64,000 bases of DNA from CADEED01 sp043747875 (lineage in GTDB: Bacteria > Pseudomonadota > Gammaproteobacteria > Steroidobacterales > Steroidobacteraceae). A model generated the notes under the pieces. It saw only the letters and a program-made list of their open reading frames with translations, searched no databases and was not told the DNA's origin. Shown here in pieces: positions 35,328-45,000 of this stretch. The position numbers were made by a program, and so were the translations under genes. Position 1 is the stretch's first letter. Every line of letters begins with the position of its first letter. The stretch is taken from NCBI GenBank assembly GCA_043747875.1, contig JAYTOI010000078.1, positions 13,534 to 77,533 on the forward strand, read 5' to 3'.

Positions 35328-36321
35328 TCGTGCCCGAGAACACGCTCGCGGCCACCGCGGTCTGACGGATGCCGTTGTTCCCATTGATGAGGATGTTGCC
35401 CCAGCTCGTGAGCGAAGTGCCGAAGTTGTTGACGATGTCGAGCGACAAGCAGCAAGACCCGTTGCCCGACCACGACCAGCCCAGATAACCGATACCGCGC
35501 TGCTGCGCCTGCGACATGATCGTGCCTTCATCGACCGGCTGCCCCTGGTGGTCCGCACCGAACTCGCCGACCACGAGCGGTATGCCTGCGCTTTGGAACG
35601 CCTGCATGTAGCTGGTGGCGGTGCTGCCGTTCGCATACACCTCGTACATGTGCACGCTCAATATGACATTGCGCTGCGGATCTCCGTTGAAGATCTGCGC
35701 CGCGTTGTTGCGCATCGTGTTGGTCCAATCCTGACCCCAGTTCGCCCCATCCACCATGAGGTTATGCGTGTAACCGGCGGTGCGCAGGCTGCGAATCGCC
35801 GCGATGGTGTCGGCGACGTAGCTGCCCGAGGAGTTGTTGCCAAACGGTTCGTTCGCGATGTTGATGATCACGAAATTTTCCTGGCCCCGCAGCGCATTCA
35901 TGATGTCCGAGCTGCGCCAGTAGTTCACAGCGTCGGTGATGTGCGGGCTGCCGTTGTCACCCCAACCCGTGGAATTGTGAACTTCCAGGATCGCGATCAT
36001 CCGGCGGTCCTTGCACCACTGGATGAGGTTGGTGAGCTGCGCGGCCGAGTTGCGCGCCGCGCTGCCCGTACCGGTGCTGAGTACGATGCGGACGGCATTG
36101 GCACGCGTGTTGGCGATATTCGTCAGATCCTGCTGGGTCTGATTCGGATACCGCCCGGTGAACCACGTGAATGGATAGCTCACTCCGCGCATCACGAACG
36201 CCTGGCCGTTGTTGTCGACCAGTCGTCCACCCTGAATGCGGAAGCCCGCCGTCGCCGTCGAAGGCGTGAGCAAAAGACTGCCTAACAGAGCGCAGAGCGC
36301 TCCGGAAATCCAGTTTTTCAT
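34873..36321 (-). CDS. GH5 endo-beta-1,4-mannanase (subfamily 8-like) with C-terminal ricin-type module
   Basis: A 482-residue secreted enzyme. Signal peptide about 1-25 (ends TATAG). The barrel (26-325) matches the bacillary mannanase group: FRIQGGRLVDNNGQAFVMRG, NAVRIVLSTG, IAILEVHNSTG, acid/base Glu158 in INIANEPFG, LSVHMYEVYA and nucleophile Glu253 in VVGEFGADHQG, then GWLSWS-like GYLGWSWSGN. A short NPNPNP linker leads to a ricin-type beta-trefoil (about 345-482), probably a carbohydrate-binding CBM13-like domain. It should degrade plant mannan or glucomannan. It lies 36 bases downstream of the GH5 gene at 36358-37827 and is probably co-transcribed with it. Confidence 0.9.
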   Translation of the reverse strand: MKNWISGALCALLGSLLLTPSTATAGFRIQGGRLVDNNGQAFVMRGVSYPFTWFTGRYPNQTQQDLTNIANTRANAVRIVLSTGTGSAARNSAAQLTNLIQWCKDRRMIAILEVHNSTGWGDNGSPHITDAVNYWRSSDIMNALRGQENFVIINIANEPFGNNSSGSYVADTIAAIRSLRTAGYTHNLMVDGANWGQDWTNTMRNNAAQIFNGDPQRNVILSVHMYEVYANGSTATSYMQAFQSAGIPLVVGEFGADHQGQPVDEGTIMSQAQQRGIGYLGWSWSGNGSCCLSLDIVNNFGTSLTSWGNILINGNNGIRQTAVAASVFSGTTPNPNPNPTGLPAAGTYSLRNRASGKMLDNLGSTADGASVGQWADGSSNNQRYVLTYVGGFAKLMCVTGSKFLDSINRTADDTPVGQWANGGSFNQQWTITPVSGAAGFFKIINRANGKALDTGGATNDGGIMEFWTNGTSLNQQWQFVAP

Positions 36322-36346
36322 GTCAATATCCTATGGTCTTGCTTGG

Positions 36347-36812
36347 CTACCGTCGCACTACGGCGCGACGAACTGCCATTGCTGGCCGAGGCTGGTGCCG
36401 TTCGCCCAGAACTCCATGATCCCGCCGTCGTTGGTGGCCCCACCCGTATCGAGTGCCTTGCCATTCGCGCGGTTGATCAACTTGAAGAAGCCGGCCGCGC
36501 CGCTCACCGGCGTGATCGTCCACTGCTGGTTTAAGCTCGCGCTGTTCGCCCACTGCCCCACCGGCGTGTTGTCCGCCGTGCGGTTGATGCTGTCGAGGAA
36601 CTTGCTGCCCGTGACGCACATGAGCTTTGCGAAGCCGCCGACATACGTCAGCACGTAGCGCTGGTTGTTGCTCGAGCCATCGGCCCACTGACCGACATTC
36701 GCTCCGTCCGCGGTGGAACCGAGGTTGTCGACCATCTTGCCGCTGGCGCGATTGCGCAGGCTGTACGTACCCGCCGCAGGCAAGCCGGTGGGGTTCGGGT
36801 TCGGATTCGGCG
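36347..36812 (-). repeat. Copy B of the 466-base direct repeat (ricin-type module)
   Basis: The partner of 34862-35327. It encodes the same linker and trefoil at the end of the next GH5 enzyme. High DNA identity, including silent positions and bases past the stop codon, means a recent duplication or ongoing gene conversion rather than old divergence. Confidence 0.92.
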
Positions 36813-37827
36813 GGGTCGTACCAAGGTCCGGCGCCTTCGCACGCAGCTCGTTGCGCACGATGATTCCGGAAGGCTTGATCTGGCTTACCGACCAATTGCC
36901 GTCCGGACTCGCGTTCGGCATGAGCGCCGCGGAAGATTCGCCGATGTCGGCGACCGACCAGTTGGCGTGACTGACCTTGTTCTGATCGAGGAAGGCGTAC
37001 CAGGCGGCCGACTCCGCCGCATTGACCGTCCCGTTGCCGCTGGCCGCGGTGGTGCCGTACTCCGTGACGAACAATGCGATGCCACGATTCAGCGCGCTTT
37101 GCGCCCGATCGCGCAGCCACTGCCGATGCGTGTCGGCATAGTAGTGCAGCGTGTAGGCGACGTTGCTGCGGTTGATCGGATTCTGCGCGGCTTCGTCGAC
37201 TTCCTGCGACCAGTTGCGCGTGCCCACGATGACGATGTTGTCGGGATCCGCTTGCCGGATCGAATCGATCACCGCCTCATGGTAGGGCTTGAGCACGCTC
37301 GCCCACGATACGTTCAACGGCTCGTTGAAGGTCTCGTACAGGACGTTGGGCGAATTTCCGTAGCGGCGCGCCATGTCCGCGAAGAACGACTGCGCCAGCG
37401 CGCGGTTGTCGCTCGCCGTATGGTCGTGATAATCGATGATCACGTAGATGCCGAGCTGGATCGCGGCGTCGACGACGGCGATTACCTTGTTGCGCTCAGC
37501 CGTGGGATTCGTCGCGTAGCCGCCGGAATTCACGGCCATCGCGGCGCGGATCACGGTGATCTTCCAGTCGTCCCGCAGCCACCGCACCGTATTGAAGGTG
37601 TAGTACTTCGGGATCCACTGGCTCCAGTACAGCGACATTCCGCGCAGCTGCACCTCGGCTCCGTTCCGGTCGACGATACGATTGCCCTGAACGCGCAACT
37701 GTCCGTGCTTCTGCACGATGGTCTGTGTCTGCGCGAACGAAGGCGACGCGAACATGAAAAGCGAGGCGACGAGTGCGCCCGCGGCCCAGCGTGCAGCTGT
37801 GCCCAGACTTCTATTGATCGTGAACAT
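36358..37827 (-). CDS. GH5 endoglucanase (subfamily 2-like) with C-terminal ricin-type module
   Basis: A 489-residue secreted enzyme. Signal peptide 1-32 (ends SFAQ). The barrel has the EGZ/Cel5 look: HGQLRVQGNRIVDRNG, LRGMSLYWSQW, VIIDYHDH, acid/base Glu169 in YETFNEPL, LHYYADTHR and nucleophile Glu256 in FVTEYGTT. The NPNPNP linker and trefoil module (about 352-489) are nearly identical to those of the mannanase. Expected action is endo-cleavage of beta-1,4-glucan. The ORF extends to 38097, but AGGGGGA before the ATG at 37827 and the signal peptide fix the start. A perfect AGCGCT palindrome lies 248 bases upstream. Confidence 0.92.
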   Translation of the reverse strand: MFTINRSLGTAARWAAGALVASLFMFASPSFAQTQTIVQKHGQLRVQGNRIVDRNGAEVQLRGMSLYWSQWIPKYYTFNTVRWLRDDWKITVIRAAMAVNSGGYATNPTAERNKVIAVVDAAIQLGIYVIIDYHDHTASDNRALAQSFFADMARRYGNSPNVLYETFNEPLNVSWASVLKPYHEAVIDSIRQADPDNIVIVGTRNWSQEVDEAAQNPINRSNVAYTLHYYADTHRQWLRDRAQSALNRGIALFVTEYGTTAASGNGTVNAAESAAWYAFLDQNKVSHANWSVADIGESSAALMPNASPDGNWSVSQIKPSGIIVRNELRAKAPDLGTTPPNPNPNPTGLPAAGTYSLRNRASGKMVDNLGSTADGANVGQWADGSSNNQRYVLTYVGGFAKLMCVTGSKFLDSINRTADNTPVGQWANSASLNQQWTITPVSGAAGFFKLINRANGKALDTGGATNDGGIMEFWANGTSLGQQWQFVAP

Positions 37828-38074
37828 GAAATCCCCCTTGTCGGATGAACGAGCGGCCACGTCCTGGCCGCGGAAGGTATCGACGCGCAAAGTGAGACGC
37901 CGATCTTCGAAACCGCGCGAGGGGAATCGCACGTACATCAGCCGCGGAAATAGAAGGAACCGCCAGTACTGGCATTCCGCGAACACAACCATCGTCCTGT
38001 CCCCCTCTGCATCGGAATCGGGATGTACCTCCGATAGCCGACGACGCTTCTTCCTTGCGCGGGGTCGATGGTTA

Positions 38075-38088
38075 TGCCAGCGCTGGCA
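38075..38088. promoter_or_regulatory. LacI-type operator candidate TGCCAGCGCTGGCA
   Basis: A perfect 14-base palindrome with the AGCGCT core common to LacI-family operators. It lies in the 309-base gap between the DapA-family gene and the GH5 endoglucanase, upstream of the endoglucanase/mannanase pair. A related site TGAAAGCGCTTACA precedes the GH81 gene. Confidence 0.55.
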
Positions 38089-38136
38089 CAAAGTCAATCG
38101 AAGCCGCTCGGCGGCGCGTTCCCGGAGGGGCGGCGG

Positions 38137-39054
38137 TCAGGCGGGAACGGCCAAAGGCGGCAGCGGTCGCGTCGCGCGACATTGCTCGACGCGCGCGATC
38201 ACCTCCGCGCGCCGCGCCCCCGCGAGTGGCAGGCGTGGCATGCGTACGCGCTCGGAGCCGCGGCCCATGATCTGCTCGGCGAGCTTGATCGATTGCACCA
38301 GGTCGTGCTCCGCGTCGAGATGCAGGAGCGGCATGAACCAGCGATAGATGCGGCGCGCCTCGGCCCAGTCGCTGCGCTGCGCGGCGCGCATCATCGCGAC
38401 GGACTCGCGGGGAAATGCACTGGTGAGACCGGAAATCCAGCCGGTGGCCCCGAGCAGCAAGCCCTCGAGCGCGACATCGTCGAGTCCCGCAATCATCGTG
38501 AAGCGTTCTCCGAATCGGTTCGCGATGTCGGTGAAGCGGCGTGGATCGGGCGCGCTTTCTTTGATGGCGACGATGTTCGGGATGGCGGTGAGGCGCTCGA
38601 GCATCTCGAGCTCGATCGACACACGATACGCGGGCGGGTTGTTGTACAGGATGATCGGCAGCGCGGTGGCCTCGGCCACGGCGCGCAAATGCGCGTAGAG
38701 CTCGTCTGGCGTCGGCACGTACACCATCGCGGGCAGCAACATCAGCGCGTCGACGCCGATTTTTTCCGCGTCGCGCACATATTCGATGGCGCGGTCCGTC
38801 GTGAGCTCCGAAACACCCGCCACCAACGGGACGCGCCCGCCGACCGACTCCACCGCCGCGCCCAACGCGAAGCGCTTCTCCTCGGGTCGCAATGAATTGT
38901 TTTCGCCGACGGTGCCGAGCAGCACGAGTCCGTCGACTCCGTCCGCGACCAGCGCGGTCAACGTCCTGCGACACGCGGTGATATCGAGCGACAGGTCCGC
39001 GGCAAATTGCGTGGTAGCGGCGGGATAAACGCCCTGCCAGAGAGACTTGGCCAA
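38137..39054 (-). CDS. DapA-family lyase/deaminase, possibly for hydroxyproline catabolism
   Basis: A 305-residue class I aldolase-like TIM barrel. The Schiff-base lysine is in IVAIKESAPD, the catalytic tyrosine in IILYNNPPAY, and LLGTVGENNSLRPEEK replaces the GTTGE loop of dihydrodipicolinate synthase, so lysine biosynthesis is unlikely. Members act on keto acids, including 1-pyrroline-4-hydroxy-2-carboxylate from hydroxyproline. The start is a TTG with AGGAGGAA seven bases upstream; no suitable ATG fits better. A promoter element matches the one before the GntR gene of the hydroxyproline cluster, which is why that role is proposed. Other substrates (sugar keto acids) remain possible. Confidence 0.8.
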   Translation of the reverse strand: MAKSLWQGVYPAATTQFAADLSLDITACRRTLTALVADGVDGLVLLGTVGENNSLRPEEKRFALGAAVESVGGRVPLVAGVSELTTDRAIEYVRDAEKIGVDALMLLPAMVYVPTPDELYAHLRAVAEATALPIILYNNPPAYRVSIELEMLERLTAIPNIVAIKESAPDPRRFTDIANRFGERFTMIAGLDDVALEGLLLGATGWISGLTSAFPRESVAMMRAAQRSDWAEARRIYRWFMPLLHLDAEHDLVQSIKLAEQIMGRGSERVRMPRLPLAGARRAEVIARVEQCRATRPLPPLAVPA

Positions 39055-39079
39055 TCTAACTTCCTCCTGAAGTAGTCAT

Positions 39080-39096
39080 ATACGATATATTATGCG
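39080..39096. promoter_or_regulatory. AT-rich candidate operator upstream of the DapA-family gene
   Basis: ATACGATATATTATG, 26-42 bases upstream of the TTG start, is nearly the same as the reverse complement of the AT-rich element before the GntR gene (ATACTATATATTCT). The surrounding sequence is GC-rich, so the match stands out. It would overlap or flank the promoter. Confidence 0.45.
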
Positions 39097-39099
39097 TAC

Positions 39100-39434
39100 C
39101 TATGAAACCAGATGAGGCGATGGCATCCACCGCGGTGGTGGGGCTGGCGGAATTGTCGGCCAGGCGTCCGTATTCCGACTCCATTGGCGGGGCATCGACA
39201 CGCTGTTGGTAGACGCCGCCGGCCCGCAACATCCTGCATCCTGGGAATCACCGGCCACATCGCGGCCGAGCCGCTGGCCCCGCCCGCGCCATCTGCGCTT
39301 CGAGCGTTTTCGATCGTCGGCCGCGCGCGGGTGCCCGACGCACGGGCCGAGCTCCAAGTGAGCTGTCGCGCTGCTGCTCCACAACGCCGCGTCGAACGCG
39401 CTGCCTGGCTCCCTCGGCCGGGCAGCGCGCAACT
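39100..39434. other. 335-base gap, nothing recognised
   Basis: Frames on both strands here are rich in Arg and Pro with no domain resemblance. It lies upstream of the DapA-family gene and downstream of the dihaem cytochrome, so no promoter beyond that of the DapA-family gene is needed. Confidence 0.5.
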
Positions 39435-41426
39435 CTACGGCGCGATGGCCGTCCTGGCCGCGTCGAGCTGGTTGATTGCGGCCTGCACCAGCGCGCGATT
39501 GGCCGGCTTGTTGTTGGTCACCTGCGCCTGCGCGATGTTCTGCTGTGCGGCCACCAGGGTCGTGACGGCTCCCGGGTAGATAGATCCCTGGTTCAGCATC
39601 GCGACCGCGTCCGCAGTTTCGAACGCGGCGGTCTCCAGGCGCGGGTCGAGTTCCTTCTTCGAATTGCCGTTCATGTCCATGATCTCCTGCAGCGGGCGCC
39701 GCGCGATCTGGATGTTTTGCAACGCGTTCAGCGCGCGCATGAAGTCAGCGACCCGCTCGCGCTGCGTCGCATCGAACGCGAAGCGCGCCGCGTCTGCGCG
39801 CGGCCCGTTGAACACCGGCCCGGTGTAGAAGTCGAGCACGCCCTCGAGAGTCGGCGCGATGTTGTTGTGGAAGAACGGCGCGGTATCGGCCGCCTCCACT
39901 ACCGGAGGAGTGTTGAACGATCGATTGCCGAAGCTGCCGTCCGGATTCGGGCCCTGGCCGAAGCCGCCGTCGATGGCAAACGGCACCACGGCGCGCGCCG
40001 GATTCAAAACGTCCTCGACGTTGGTATTGAAATTCCGGTTCTGGCCGTTCGCGGCGATCGCCCCGCCATTGCCGTGGCAGACCGAGCAACGCCCGCCCGC
40101 CAGCGGATCGCCGGTGCCGTCGCGGAAGATGACCTTGCCGGCATCCACGTTGGCGTCGGTGAACACCAACGTAGTTAGATTGAATTCCGCCGTGCGCCCG
40201 AGGGAGAGCTGGAAGGCCTCCATCGCATCGAGCTGGTTCTCGGTCGGCAGTTTGAAGTCCGTGCCTTCGACGCGGTCCAGGCGCTTGGTGAAGTGCTGCG
40301 TGACCGCGCCCACCGCGAAGTCGCGCAGGCTGCCGGCACCGGGCGCGCCGTCACCGCCCCAGCCCGTCATCTGTGCGGGCGGGCTCAGCTGCGACGTATC
40401 CTGCGCCAGCGACACCTGCATGCCGAGCGTGTGCGGCACGCTGCGCATGACGAACTTGTTGGTCGGATCGTCGAGCCCGTCGAGGTTCTCGAGGATCAGC
40501 CCGAACTGGCGCATGAGCGCCGGCTGCTCGAGCTGCGACAGCGCCGGAACGTTCTCGGCGACGAACAGCGGGTCGTTCGCGGGCAGCGTCGCGATGAAAT
40601 CCGTGTCGATGGTGAGGTTGTTGCTCCTCGGGTGACAGGTTCCGCAGGTGCGGCCGTTACCCTTGAAGGTTTCACTGAAGAACAGAGTCGAGCCCTGCGA
40701 TATCAGGGTCTCGAGCGACACCGCCAGTGTCCCGGTGTCGGGCATCGAGGACTGGAACTCGCCCGCTGTCAGAGCCGCGGCAAGCGTTTGCCGCGCGAGG
40801 TCCGGGATGAGATCCGCGAATGCCGGGCGCGGCTCAGAGGACTGACGCAGCGCGAGCTCTCCATCGCCCTTGGTTGCATCGAGGCGCCGATAGAACAGCT
40901 TCTGGAACACGTTGAGCGCGCCGCTGGCGACCGTCTCGCCACGCGCATCCTTTCCGCGCAGCAGTTGGATGCGATCCAGCGTGAAATCCGCAGGGAGCTG
41001 CGCGCCGAGCCGGCCGCTCACGACCGCGCGCGAGCCGGAAACATCCGCGAGCTTCACGAGGCGCGCGTCGTTGAACAGCCGATCGACGCCGTCCTGCGGC
41101 TCGTAGCGGTCCATGAGCCAGAGACTGTACGCCTGTCCCGGCTCGAGGCCGCGCAGCGTCGCGACGTACTTGCCGGAAGCGAGATCTATGGAAACGTCGC
41201 CGCCGGCACCGATGAAGGAGCGCGAAAGACCCTTCACGTAACCGAGTCGGACCTCGAGGACTTCGGCATTGCCGCTGCGGATGAGATCCGCTCTGAAAGC
41301 CTGGTACTTGACGAGAAAGACTTCCGCGCTGCCCACGCCACGATGGTCGGCTGGCGTTTGCGCCCACGCGGCGCAGCTGGCGAACAGGAACAGAAAAGAC
41401 GAGAAGAAGACGCGAATGCGGAACAT
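39435..41426 (-). CDS. Dihaem cytochrome c peroxidase-like protein
   Basis: A 663-residue periplasmic protein with signal peptide 1-22 (ends AWAQ). Residues about 30-180 form a beta-rich region of unknown type. From about 220 the chain is a cytochrome c peroxidase/MauG-like unit with two haem sites, CGTCH (261-265) and CSVCH (447-451). It includes a QPALMRQFGLILENLDG segment and a late DTAPFFHNNIAPTLEGVLDFY that resembles the peroxidase C-terminal haem pocket. A long helical tail follows. Role may be peroxide reduction or oxidation of an unknown substrate. GGAGGTTGAT precedes the ATG at 41426, excluding the ATG at 41438. It is divergent from the large GH5 gene. Confidence 0.82.
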   Translation of the reverse strand: MFRIRVFFSSFLFLFASCAAWAQTPADHRGVGSAEVFLVKYQAFRADLIRSGNAEVLEVRLGYVKGLSRSFIGAGGDVSIDLASGKYVATLRGLEPGQAYSLWLMDRYEPQDGVDRLFNDARLVKLADVSGSRAVVSGRLGAQLPADFTLDRIQLLRGKDARGETVASGALNVFQKLFYRRLDATKGDGELALRQSSEPRPAFADLIPDLARQTLAAALTAGEFQSSMPDTGTLAVSLETLISQGSTLFFSETFKGNGRTCGTCHPRSNNLTIDTDFIATLPANDPLFVAENVPALSQLEQPALMRQFGLILENLDGLDDPTNKFVMRSVPHTLGMQVSLAQDTSQLSPPAQMTGWGGDGAPGAGSLRDFAVGAVTQHFTKRLDRVEGTDFKLPTENQLDAMEAFQLSLGRTAEFNLTTLVFTDANVDAGKVIFRDGTGDPLAGGRCSVCHGNGGAIAANGQNRNFNTNVEDVLNPARAVVPFAIDGGFGQGPNPDGSFGNRSFNTPPVVEAADTAPFFHNNIAPTLEGVLDFYTGPVFNGPRADAARFAFDATQRERVADFMRALNALQNIQIARRPLQEIMDMNGNSKKELDPRLETAAFETADAVAMLNQGSIYPGAVTTLVAAQQNIAQAQVTNNKPANRALVQAAINQLDAARTAIAP

Positions 41427-42052
41427 ATCAACCTCCAATGTCGACGTGTTGCCCCCGCGGCGCGGATCATAGTCTAGTTAGATCCGGTTTCAAATCATTT
41501 CACGAGCGCTGGTAGTTAGATTTCATGCGCTGGGTTCCGCAGCGGCGCAAGCACGACTCCACTAGGTCGCCCACCTACCTACCCGATACGAGCGCCATCT
41601 TCCGCACCAACTTGGAACGAGTGACGGCACGTCACCGCTGGCACTGCCGGTGGCCTAGGCATAACCCGGTGTGGCCGCCTGCTCTAACTAGTTCGGCGCG
41701 TGACGCGCCGTCGAAGCGCGCGCGATCGCGCGTTGCATTGCAATGCACGCGCGCCGACGCCGCGGCGGGAAACCCCGAGCGCTTACATCCTGAAGACGCG
41801 CGTGTCTCGCCCGCGAGTCCCGTTGTCTTTTTGCGGCGTCGAACGAGACACGCACGCGGCCGCTCGCGCACGACCAATGCACGGCGCTTGCGCCCGCAAT
41901 AGCGCGCTGCGCGCCGCGTCGGAGCATTTACGGGGAAAATTGCATTGCATTAGTGATGATGTCGAGGCCAGTATTCGCAATGGCTGCGCGACGTGCGGAA
42001 TTCGACCCGCAGGCCGATTCGATCGACGGATTGATCACGACAGGGGGAATCA
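41427..42052. promoter_or_regulatory. 626-base divergent control region between cytochrome and GH5 genes
   Basis: No gene recognised. Sequence features: AGCGCT cores at 41505-41510 and 41778-41783 (the second continues as AGCGCTTACA, the same half-site as in front of GH81); a perfect 14-base palindrome TGCATTGCAATGCA (41734-41747); a second TTGCATTGCA copy at 41940-41949; and four CTAACTA/CTACCTA-type words. Promoters of both neighbours must lie here. Confidence 0.5.
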
Positions 42053-45000
42053 ATGTCACTTCGCAGAACTTTCGCTGCGAAATGGTCGCGGGCGGTCGCT
42101 TTGTGCGCGCTGCTTCTTGCGTCCATTTCCTTCACCACTCCGACCCACGCTCAAACACTGCCCACTGCACAGCAGGTGGCTGGCCAGATCACTGTTGGCT
42201 GGAATCTCGGCAATACGCTCGAGGCCATCTGCAGCGAAACGATCTGGGGAAACCCGGCTACCAACCAGGCGCTCATCAATGCCGTGAAGGCCGCCGGGTT
42301 CAATGCCATTCGCATACCGGTCTCCTGGGATTGCCACACTGCGCCCACGGGCACGACGACGATCCCGGCCGACTGGATGGCACGCGTGAAGCAAGTGGTC
42401 GACATGGCCATCGCGCAGGACATGTACGTCCTCATCAACATCCACTGGGACAATGGCTGGTTGCAGGATCATCCGACCACCGCGTTCCAGGCAGCGGTGA
42501 ATGCCAAGCAGAGCGCCTACTGGACGCAGATCGCCACCACCTTTCGCAACTATGACGAGCGCCTGCTGTTCGCCGGCACGAACGAAGTACATGCCGACTT
42601 CGGCACGCCGACCGCGGAGCACAACACCGTTCAGCAGTCGTACAACCAGACCTTCGTGAACGCGGTACGCGCCACCGGCGGCAACAACGCGTCACGTACG
42701 CTGGTCGTGCAGACATACAACACGAACATCCAGCACGGCCTGAACTTCTTCAACCTGCCGACCGACACGATCGCGAACCGGCTCATGGTCGAGGTCCACT
42801 ACTACGACCCGTACGACTTCACGCTGAACCCGAACGGCGCCTGCAATGTCTGGGGCGCGCCGTTCCCGGACTCGGGCAGCAACTGCAACTGGGCGTATGA
42901 GAGCTACGTCGACGCCACTTTCGCGCAGGTCAAGGCGAAGTGGATCGATCAGGGCGTGCCGGTACTGCTCGGCGAATATGGCGTCGGCACGCGCGCCGGA
43001 AAGAACCTCGAGGCCCGGGCGTACTGGAACGAGTACGTCAACCGCGCCGCGGCCACCGCCGGCATCAAGACTTACTACTGGGACAACGGCGCGCAACCCG
43101 GCACCAACGATGCGTTCGCAATCTTCAATCGCAACACCGGCGCCGTCGTCGACCAGCTAGTGCTCGATGCCATCCTGCGCGGCGCAGGCGTCGGCGACTC
43201 GACCCAGATCTACACGCTGACGACGGTTGCCAACGGGATGGGCACGGTCACTCGCAGTCCGGCCGGCAACAGCTATCCCGGCGGCACCAACGTCTCGCTC
43301 ACGGCCGTGCCCACGGCGGGCAACGACTTCGTGGGCTGGACGGGCGGCGCGAGCGGGCGGGCCAACCCCGTCACCGTGCGCATGCTCTCCAATACGACGG
43401 TGACCGCCAACTTCGTGCCCGCGGGCACGGGCGGCTCGGGCACGATCTTGCGCGAGTCCTGGCTGGGCGTCACGGGCACCCTGGTGAGCAGTCTGACGTC
43501 CAATGCTAACTACCCGAACAACCCCACGGGCAGCGAGCAGCTCACCTCGTTCGAGGGCCCCACCAACATCGCCGACAATTACGGCGCGCGCGTGCGCGGC
43601 TACGTCCATCCGCCCATCACGGGCGCGTACACGTTCTGGATTGCCAGCGACGATGCCGGCGACCTGTTGCTGAGCACCAGCGGCAGCCCGGCCAACGCGA
43701 CGCGCATCGCGTTCGTCGACAGCTGGACCGATCCGCGACAGTGGACCAAGCTGCCCTCGCAGCGTTCGGCGCCCATCAACCTCGTCGGCGGCCAGAAATA
43801 CTACGTCGAGGTGCTCCAGAAGGAGGGCACGGGCGGCGATCACTTCGCCGTGTCCTGGCAGGGACCCGGCCTCGCGCAGGCCATCATCCCCGGCAATTTC
43901 CTCTCGCCGTTCGTCCCGGCACCGGCGGGCACGTTCCCGATTTCGGTCGCGAAAGCGGGCACGGGCACCGGCACGGTCTCGTCGGCACCGGCGGGCATCA
44001 ACTGCGGCACGGCGTGCAGTGCGAACTTCACGAGCGGCTCGTCGGTGACGCTGACCGCGGCCGCGACCACCGGCTCGGCCTTCGCCGGCTGGAGTGGCGC
44101 GTGCACGGGCACGGGCGCCTGCGTATTGTCGATGACGGCGGCACGCTCGGTGACCGCGACGTTCAACAGCACGGTCGCCACCTTCGCGTTGACCGTGAGC
44201 CGCGCGGGCACCGGCACGGGCACCGTGACGTCGAACCCGGCAGGAGTGAATTGCGGCACGACCTGCACCGCCAGCTTCTCGGGCGGTACGTCGGTGTCGC
44301 TGACGCCCGCGGCCGGGCCCGGCTCGGCCTTCGTTGGCTGGAGTGGAACGTGCACGGGCACGGGCGCCTGCATCGTCTCGATGACGGCGGCACGCGCGGT
44401 GACGGCCTCGTTCGCCATCGCGCCGGATTTCGCACTGAGTGTCACGCGTTCCGGCACCGGCACGGGCACCGTGACGTCGAACATCGCCGGCATCAACTGC
44501 GGCACGATGTGCACGGCTAACTACGACAACGGGATCACCGTGACCTTGACCGCCGCGGCGGGCACCGGCGCCACGTTCGCGGGCTGGAGCGGCGCGTGCA
44601 CCGGCACGACCACCTGCACGGTGGCGATGACGGCGGCGCGGTCTGTGACCGCCACGTTCAACGTATCGAGCAACACGTTCCCCGTCACAGTGACCGTGGC
44701 GGGCACCGGCACCGGCGTCGTGTTTTCATCGCCGGCGGGCATCTTGTGCAGCACCACGTGCAGCGCCGCGTTCGCGAGCGGCTCAACGGTCACTCTGAAC
44801 ATTTTGCCGCCGCCGCCGAATGTCGGCTCGACGTTCACGGGCTGGAGCGGCGCGTGCACCGGCACCGCAACCTGCGTGCTGTCGATGACGGCGGCACGCG
44901 CGGTCACTGCCACGTTCACCGCCAGCGGTGGACCGGCCATGTGCGCGAACCCGGTGACGTTCTCGGGCAACTCGGGCAACTTCAACACCACGGGCGCGGT

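Noticed and set aside
34435..36285. 616-residue plus-strand frame
   Set aside because: Arg/Asp/Val-rich shadow of the mannanase gene; no domain, no ribosome site.
38137..39054. Dihydrodipicolinate synthase for lysine synthesis
   Set aside because: The GTTGE loop is replaced by GTVGEN and the gene lies in a catabolic setting; other DapA-family activities fit better.
39112..39579. Plus-strand ORF in the gap before the dihaem cytochrome
   Set aside because: Arg/Pro-rich, without motifs, and its second half is antisense to the cytochrome gene.
43925..44930. CRISPR-like repeats
   Set aside because: The repeats are coding units of about 240 bases with cysteine motifs, not short repeats with spacers.
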